From: a bacterium
GTDB lineage: Bacteria; Planctomycetota; UBA11346
DNA length: 7,842 nt
Direction: 5' to 3'
Assembly: GCA_020049615.1 (NCBI GenBank)
Contig: JAIFKN010000300.1
Location: forward strand, 1-7,842
The notes beneath the pieces were generated by a model, which ran no database searches, had not been told where the DNA came from, and saw only the letters and a program-made list of their open reading frames with translations. Positions 5,106 to 7,842 of this stretch are shown here, in pieces. The position numbers and the translations under genes were made by a program. The stretch's first letter is position 1. Every line of letters starts with the position of its first letter.

Positions 5106-5978
5106 CACAGGTGGCTCAGTGTGTGTCGCGACCGCTGGCAGGGGGCGAGGACCGCGGGCTTCAGCCCGCGTCGAAGCCCCACCCGCCACCTCCGGCGTCG
5201 CTGAGGGCAGGATTTTCGCCACCGGCGCAGCGGCATCATCCGGCGCTTCCGGTCCCGGATGCACGCCCGCGAGGGCGAAGATGCGGCGTATGGCGGGGGC
5301 ACCCTCGTCAGCGTCGGGCAACGCAATCGGCAGGACGGCGCGCGGTTCGGTGCGGGTGGCCGGTACCGGATCGCCACCTCGCGCTGTCTCTGCCCGCGCT
5401 GCCGTCGGTCGCGTCCCGCCCATCTCGGCGGCGACATCGGGCAGACGGTTCTCGCTCGCGCGCAGGGCGACACCAAGCAGCGCCGGAGTCGCCGGCAGCC
5501 CGGCGCGGGCGAGCAGGGCGTGGGCCTGGGCGGTCTTCGGCGGTGCCGTGGGCAGCGCGGCGGCGCGCACCGCGGCCTGCAAGCGCAGCGGATCGAGCGG
5601 GGCGCCGGCCTCCTCGAAGGCGGCGAGCACCGCGGCGGCGGCCGGTCCCGGCGGTAGGTTTAGCGCGGCCTGGCGCTGCGGTGCTGCGCTGATCGTGGTG
5701 GTGACCGGCTCGGCCAGGCGCAGCACCACGCCGTCGGGCGAAGCCTGCGCGACGTTCAGCCGCACCTGCGTGCCTGGCTTCAGTTCGGCCTCGCTGCTGG
5801 CGACGAATTCCAGGGCGACGAGGAAACGGCCAGCCGCGAGCGCACGCAAAACCGTCACATCGATCGTCGTGCCGGCCAGCAGCTGCGGCGCCGAGGCTGC
5901 GGTCGGCGTCGCAGCGGGTGTCGTGGTCGGCGATACGCCAGGCGTCGGCGCCGCTCCGCCCGCGCTGACCGGCTCCAT
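5094..5978 (-). CDS. fliK: FliK/YlqG-like hook-length control protein, N-terminal part ending at an F element
   Basis: 294 residues. The ATG at 5978 sits 2 nt after the fliA stop, implying coupled translation. Residues about 33-95 (L-L-A-G-T-T-I-D-V-T-V-L ... G-R-F-L-V-A-L-E-F, then L-K-P-G-T-Q-V-R-L-N-V ... V-V-L-R-L) form a beta-rich module typical of the N-terminus of YlqG-like FliK proteins, followed by an Ala-rich helical part. The frame stops at TGA 5096-5094, which lies inside palindrome F2 and is contributed by it. Without the C-terminal hook domain this fragment alone could not act as a length-control switch. The protein-like character persists right up to the stop (P-L-P-A-V-A-T-H-T-E-P-P-V-E-A), so the frame change lies at or very near F2. 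Causes could be a real mutation, a repeat-driven rearrangement or an assembly error. Confidence 0.75.
   Translation of the reverse strand: MEPVSAGGAAPTPGVSPTTTPAATPTAASAPQLLAGTTIDVTVLRALAAGRFLVALEFVASSEAELKPGTQVRLNVAQASPDGVVLRLAEPVTTTISAAPQRQAALNLPPGPAAAAVLAAFEEAGAPLDPLRLQAAVRAAALPTAPPKTAQAHALLARAGLPATPALLGVALRASENRLPDVAAEMGGTRPTAARAETARGGDPVPATRTEPRAVLPIALPDADEGAPAIRRIFALAGVHPGPEAPDDAAAPVAKILPSATPEVAGGASTRAEARGPRPLPAVATHTEPPVEAR
5148..5178 (+). repeat. palindromic element F, copy 3
   Basis: A complete F unit with arms CGCGGGCT (5153-5160, in GACCGCGGGCT) and AGCCCGCG (5163-5170), followed by TCGAAGCC. In the upstream fliK frame it is read A-S-T-R-A-E-A-R-G-P, the same codon phase (GCT GAA GCC) as copy 2 in the downstream frame. 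Confidence 0.8.
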
Positions 5979-5980
5979 GA

Positions 5981-6757
5981 CTAGAGGACCAGCGCCGATC
6001 CGAAGCGGGCCTTGAGCACGCCCATGACCCGGCTGTGGATCTGGCAGATGCGGCTCTCGGTGACGCCGAGGATGGCCGCGATCTCCTTCATCATCAGGTT
6101 TTCGAAGTAGTAGAGCTTGAGGATCAGGCGTTCCTGCTCGGACAGCGTCGCCAGCATCCGCGTCAGCATGCGCCGGCGGTCGTCGGCCTCCATGTGCCGG
6201 CCCGGATCGGCCATCTCGTCGTCGCGCCGGGTCAGTCCGTCGCCGAGCGCGCCGTCCTCGCCCAGCGGCGTGTCGAGCGAGACCTGCGAGGCGAGGGTGC
6301 TCTGCGACTCCAGCTCGGGCAGCAGGCAGACGTCGATGCCCAGGCGGGTGGCGAGTTCGTCGTCCTTGGGCAGGCGGCCGAGGGACTGGCTGAGCTCGGC
6401 GACGGCCTTCTGGTAGGCGCGGGCGCGCTCGCGGGCGCCGCGCGGTACCCAGTCGCGGGCGCGCAGTTCGTCGATCACCGCGCCGCGGATGCGCAGCACG
6501 GCGTAGGTCGAGAAGGCGTTGTCGCGTCCGGGATCGAACTTGGTCAGGGCGTCGATCAGGCCGATGACGCCGGCGTGGAACAGGTCGTCGCGGTCGACGT
6601 GCGGCGGCAGATGGGCGGCGATGCGGTCGACCACGGTCTGGACCAGCGGCAGGTGGCGCAGGACGTCGGCCTCGTGCGCGCCGCCAGGCCCGGCGGCGGC
6701 CTGCCGGTAGGCGGCGGTCGGACCACGGCGCTGCGATGAGGAGGCGGCCTCGGCCAT
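5981..6757 (-). CDS. fliA: RNA polymerase sigma factor FliA (sigma-28 / WhiG family)
   Basis: 258 residues, normal for the family, which directs transcription of late flagellar genes. Region 2 spans about 32-103: L-P-L-V-Q-T-V-V-D-R-I, D-L-F-H-A-G-V-I-G-L-I-D-A-L, K-F-D-P ... F-S-T-Y-A-V-L-R-I-R-G-A-V-I-D-E-L-R. The diagnostic FliA/WhiG segment R-D-W-V-P-R-G-A-R follows (101-109). Region 3 is about 110-160. Region 4 (204-252) carries L-S-E-Q-E-R-L-I-L-K-L-Y-Y-F-E-N-L and the helix-turn-helix K-E-I-A-A-I-L-G-V-T-E-S-R-I-C-Q-I-H-S. A ~28-residue Ala/Gly-rich N-terminal extension precedes region 2. The ATG is 3 nt after the stop of the small membrane protein and its own stop is 2 nt before fliK, so it sits in a coupled operon. 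No anti-sigma FlgM is visible here, and I saw no sigma-28-type promoter in the window. Confidence 0.95.
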   Translation of the reverse strand: MAEAASSSQRRGPTAAYRQAAAGPGGAHEADVLRHLPLVQTVVDRIAAHLPPHVDRDDLFHAGVIGLIDALTKFDPGRDNAFSTYAVLRIRGAVIDELRARDWVPRGARERARAYQKAVAELSQSLGRLPKDDELATRLGIDVCLLPELESQSTLASQVSLDTPLGEDGALGDGLTRRDDEMADPGRHMEADDRRRMLTRMLATLSEQERLILKLYYFENLMMKEIAAILGVTESRICQIHSRVMGVLKARFGSALVL

Positions 6758-6760
6758 GGT

Positions 6761-7063
6761 TCAGCCCCGGCCCGTCTGACGGGCTTGTGCCGCACGCAGG
6801 GCATGCATGCCGGGCTGCTCGGCCTTGGCGGCCTGCTCGGCGGCGAGCTGGCGTTCGGCGATGTCAGCGGCGGCGCGCTCCTCGATCACCTTGGCGACCT
6901 GGCGCAGCAGCCAGCCGGCGACGATCATGGCGCCCACGGCGGCAAGGGGCGCGCGCCAGGCCAACGTTGCCGGATCGGTGCCCAGCCACAGGCCGACACC
7001 GATATAGACCACGCCCACCCAGAGGAGGACGCGGGCCTGGATGGCTAGCAGGATCGTCTCCAT
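6761..7063 (-). CDS. small two-TM membrane protein with charged C-terminal helix, flagellar-operon hypothetical
   Basis: 100 residues from ATG 7063. TM1 is about 12-28 (V-L-L-W-V-G-V-V-Y-I-G-V-G-L-W-L) and TM2 about 37-53 (A-P-L-A-A-V-G-A-M-I-V-A-G-W-L-L). A long Ala/Glu/Gln/Lys/Arg helix follows (54-82), possibly a coiled coil, then a basic tail. I do not recognise a family. It is the first gene of the tight cluster before fliA (3-nt gap), so a flagellar or membrane-scaffold role is a guess from position only. The start at 7063 is supported by GGGGAG at 7073-7068, 4 nt upstream. The frame is open upstream to 7201, but that extension would run through the heptamer repeat and the promoter candidate and is unlikely to be translated. 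Confidence 0.75.
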   Translation of the reverse strand: METILLAIQARVLLWVGVVYIGVGLWLGTDPATLAWRAPLAAVGAMIVAGWLLRQVAKVIEERAAADIAERQLAAEQAAKAEQPGMHALRAAQARQTGRG

Positions 7064-7067
7064 GGAG

Positions 7068-7093
7068 CTCCCCGGCAATATAGCGTGCCGGGG
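7068..7093 (-). promoter_or_regulatory. hairpin that includes the Shine-Dalgarno of the small membrane protein gene
   Basis: On the minus strand CCCCGGCA (7093-7086) pairs perfectly with TGCCGGGG (7077-7070) around an 8-nt loop. The GGGG of the ribosome-binding site GGGGAG (7073-7068) is the 3' end of the stem. In a transcript reading through from leuS the site would be paired, reducing initiation at 7063. Confidence 0.55.
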
Positions 7094-7105
7094 GTGCACA
7101 CGCAA
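7077..7105 (-). promoter_or_regulatory. candidate sigma-70-type promoter of the flagellar gene cluster
   Basis: On the minus strand TTGCGT (7105-7100) and TATATT (7082-7077) are separated by 17 nt. The -10 matches consensus at 5 of 6 positions; the -35 matches only TTG. TATATT is the only AT-rich hexamer in this stretch. A start about 7 nt downstream (near 7070) would give a very short leader lacking the 5' arm of the hairpin, so the ribosome-binding site would be free or partly absent. Confidence 0.4.
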
Positions 7106-7123
7106 ACACCAGGCCATTGCCAC

Positions 7124-7155
7124 GAGGCTTGAGGCTTGAGGCTTGAGGCTTGAGG
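7124..7155. repeat. heptanucleotide tandem repeat GAGGCTT, 4.6 copies
   Basis: Four exact GAGGCTT units (7124-7151) are followed by GAGG. The array lies in the 156-nt gap between leuS and the flagellar cluster, 19 nt upstream of the candidate -35 in minus-strand transcription. CTCAAGCCT at 7204-7212 is a perfect reverse complement of array sequence and could pair with it. Seven is not a multiple of three, and the array is best read as non-coding. Confidence 0.9.
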
Positions 7156-7219
7156 AGACACGACTTACGTCTTGCGGTCGACCCGGGGCAATGGGCCTCA
7201 CGGCTCAAGCCTGGCGAAG

Positions 7220-7842
7220 CTACCCCACTACGAGATTGATGATCTTGCCGGGCACGATCACCAGCTTCTTCACTGTCCTGCCCTCGATCGCGGTCTTTAC
7301 CGTCTCATGGGCGAGGACGGCATCCTCCAGCGCCTTGCCGGCCAGGCTGCGGTCGAAGGTGACGCGACCGCGCACCTTGCCGTTGACCTGCACCGGGTAC
7401 TCGACGGTGTCGCCGTCGATCTCGGAGGGATCGAAGGGCGGCCAGCCGGCGGCGGTGACGCCGCCCTCGCCGCCCAGCTCGCGCCACAGCTCCTCGCAGA
7501 TGTGCGGGGCCATCGGCGCCAGCAGGCGGACCAGGGTGGTCAGACCGAGCTTGAGCACCTCGGGTGCGAGCGCATCGGGCTTCAGCTCGTTGGTCAGCTC
7601 CATGCATTGCGCGACCGCGGTGTTGAAGGCGAAATCCTTCTCCAGCGCGTCGGTGCAGCGCTTGACCGTGGCATGGACCTTGCGCACCACCGCCTGGTCG
7701 GCGCCGGCCAGTGCGCCGGCCTTGCCGGCGTAGGGCGCGACCGCGCGCAGGCGCTCGGCGTGCTCGGTGACCAGCACCCACAGGCGCTTGAGGTAGCGGT
7801 GGCTGCCGCGGATGCCGTCCTCGCTCCACACCACGTCGAGTT
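7220..7842 (-). CDS. leuS: leucyl-tRNA synthetase LeuS, C-terminal part, cut by the window edge
   Basis: About 207 residues of the C-terminus; the catalytic domain with HIGH and KMSKS motifs is outside the window. The start of the fragment (V-V-W-S-E-D-G-I-R-G-S-H-R-Y-L-K-R-L-W) is the typical beginning of the helical anticodon-binding domain. That domain continues to R-L-L-A-P-M-A-P-H-I-C-E-E-L-W-R-E-L-G. The small LeuS C-terminal domain follows: Y-P-V-Q-V-N-G-K-V-R-G-R-V-T-F ... T-V-K-K-L-V-I-V-P-G-K-I-I-N-L-V-V-G at the very end. It ligates leucine to tRNA-Leu in the cytoplasm. The stop is TAG at 7222-7220. Downstream on the same strand, after 156 nt with a heptamer repeat and a promoter candidate, comes the flagellar cluster. 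I see no clear intrinsic terminator between them. Confidence 0.96.
   Translation of the reverse strand, partial: LDVVWSEDGIRGSHRYLKRLWVLVTEHAERLRAVAPYAGKAGALAGADQAVVRKVHATVKRCTDALEKDFAFNTAVAQCMELTNELKPDALAPEVLKLGLTTLVRLLAPMAPHICEELWRELGGEGGVTAAGWPPFDPSEIDGDTVEYPVQVNGKVRGRVTFDRSLAGKALEDAVLAHETVKTAIEGRTVKKLVIVPGKIINLVVG

Noticed and set aside
4520..5178. A CRISPR-like array
   Set aside because: The repeats are few, inverted relative to each other, unevenly spaced and lie in an open coding frame; no cas gene or regular spacers.
5081..5178. Programmed ribosomal frameshift joining the two fliK frames
   Set aside because: I saw no slippery heptamer such as X-XXY-YYZ near the frame change; the direct repeat explains the shift better.
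4278..5204. Plus-strand open frame of 308 codons across the fliK linker
   Set aside because: It is a shadow of the GC-rich linker; its repeats are simply the palindromes read from the other strand, and no start signal or family is visible.
5179..5476. 5' extension of the downstream fliK frame up to an ATG/GTG-type start at 5476
   Set aside because: Here the frame is Arg/Cys/Trp-rich, while the other frame continues the alanine-rich FliK-like sequence, so this stretch is not coding in that phase.
6035..6739. Plus-strand open frame of 234 codons opposite fliA
   Set aside because: FliA regions 2 to 4 are clearly encoded on the minus strand; the plus frame is a shadow.
7064..7201. N-terminal extension of the small membrane protein
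   Set aside because: It would be encoded by the heptamer repeat and promoter region, while GGGGAG is correctly placed before the ATG at 7063.

Overview
This is a GC-rich bacterial window (roughly 70% GC by eye) from a flagellated, probably Gram-negative organism. The pseudopilin at 870-1523 has the C-terminal H-X9-DG motif that is greatly expanded in Planctomycetota, Lentisphaerota and Verrucomicrobiota. Together with the flagellar genes and the many dispersed palindromes, this points to that superphylum, most likely a planctomycete. That placement is inference; no rRNA gene is present.

Layout. Positions 1-213 hold little that can be called securely: a possible partial minus-strand gene and a perfect 14-bp hairpin (100-129). 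A short plus-strand unit follows: a two-TM membrane protein with a HAMP-like tail (214-886), broken by an apparent one-base frameshift near 421, overlapping the pseudopilin gene. The pseudopilin converges on recG, and a perfect 19-bp inverted repeat (1530-1611) fills the gap between them. Everything from 1614 to the right edge is on the minus strand and reads, in transcription order, leuS (3' part, 7842-7220), a small two-TM protein (7063-6761), fliA (6757-5981), a fliK/ylqG-like gene (5978-3860), a free-standing FlhB C-terminal domain of the FlhX/YlqH type (3867-3595) and recG (3608-1614). From 7063 to 1614 the genes are 2-3 nt apart or overlap, so they look like one translationally coupled operon. 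A good promoter candidate and a hairpin covering the Shine-Dalgarno lie at 7068-7105.

How the genes fit together. FliA is the flagellar sigma factor, FliK controls hook length by triggering the export switch, and the FlhX/YlqH protein resembles the FlhB cytoplasmic domain with which FliK interacts. The fliK-flhX pair matches the ylqG-ylqH arrangement of Bacillus. RecG appears to be carried at the operon's end.

The most striking feature is the fliK linker (about 4520-5178). It contains at least five copies of one palindromic element (called E here, about 32 bp) in both orientations and three copies of a second (F, about 30 bp). All clear E copies are read in the same frame, give two unrelated peptides depending on orientation, and lie multiples of 3 nt apart. 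The element is free of stop codons in all six frames. One F copy supplies the TGA that closes the upstream fliK frame, and collapsing an 18-bp direct repeat 67 nt apart would rejoin both frames into one ORF of about 683 codons. This looks like REP-like palindromes colonising and remodelling a disordered protein linker, comparable in principle to the Rickettsia palindromic elements.
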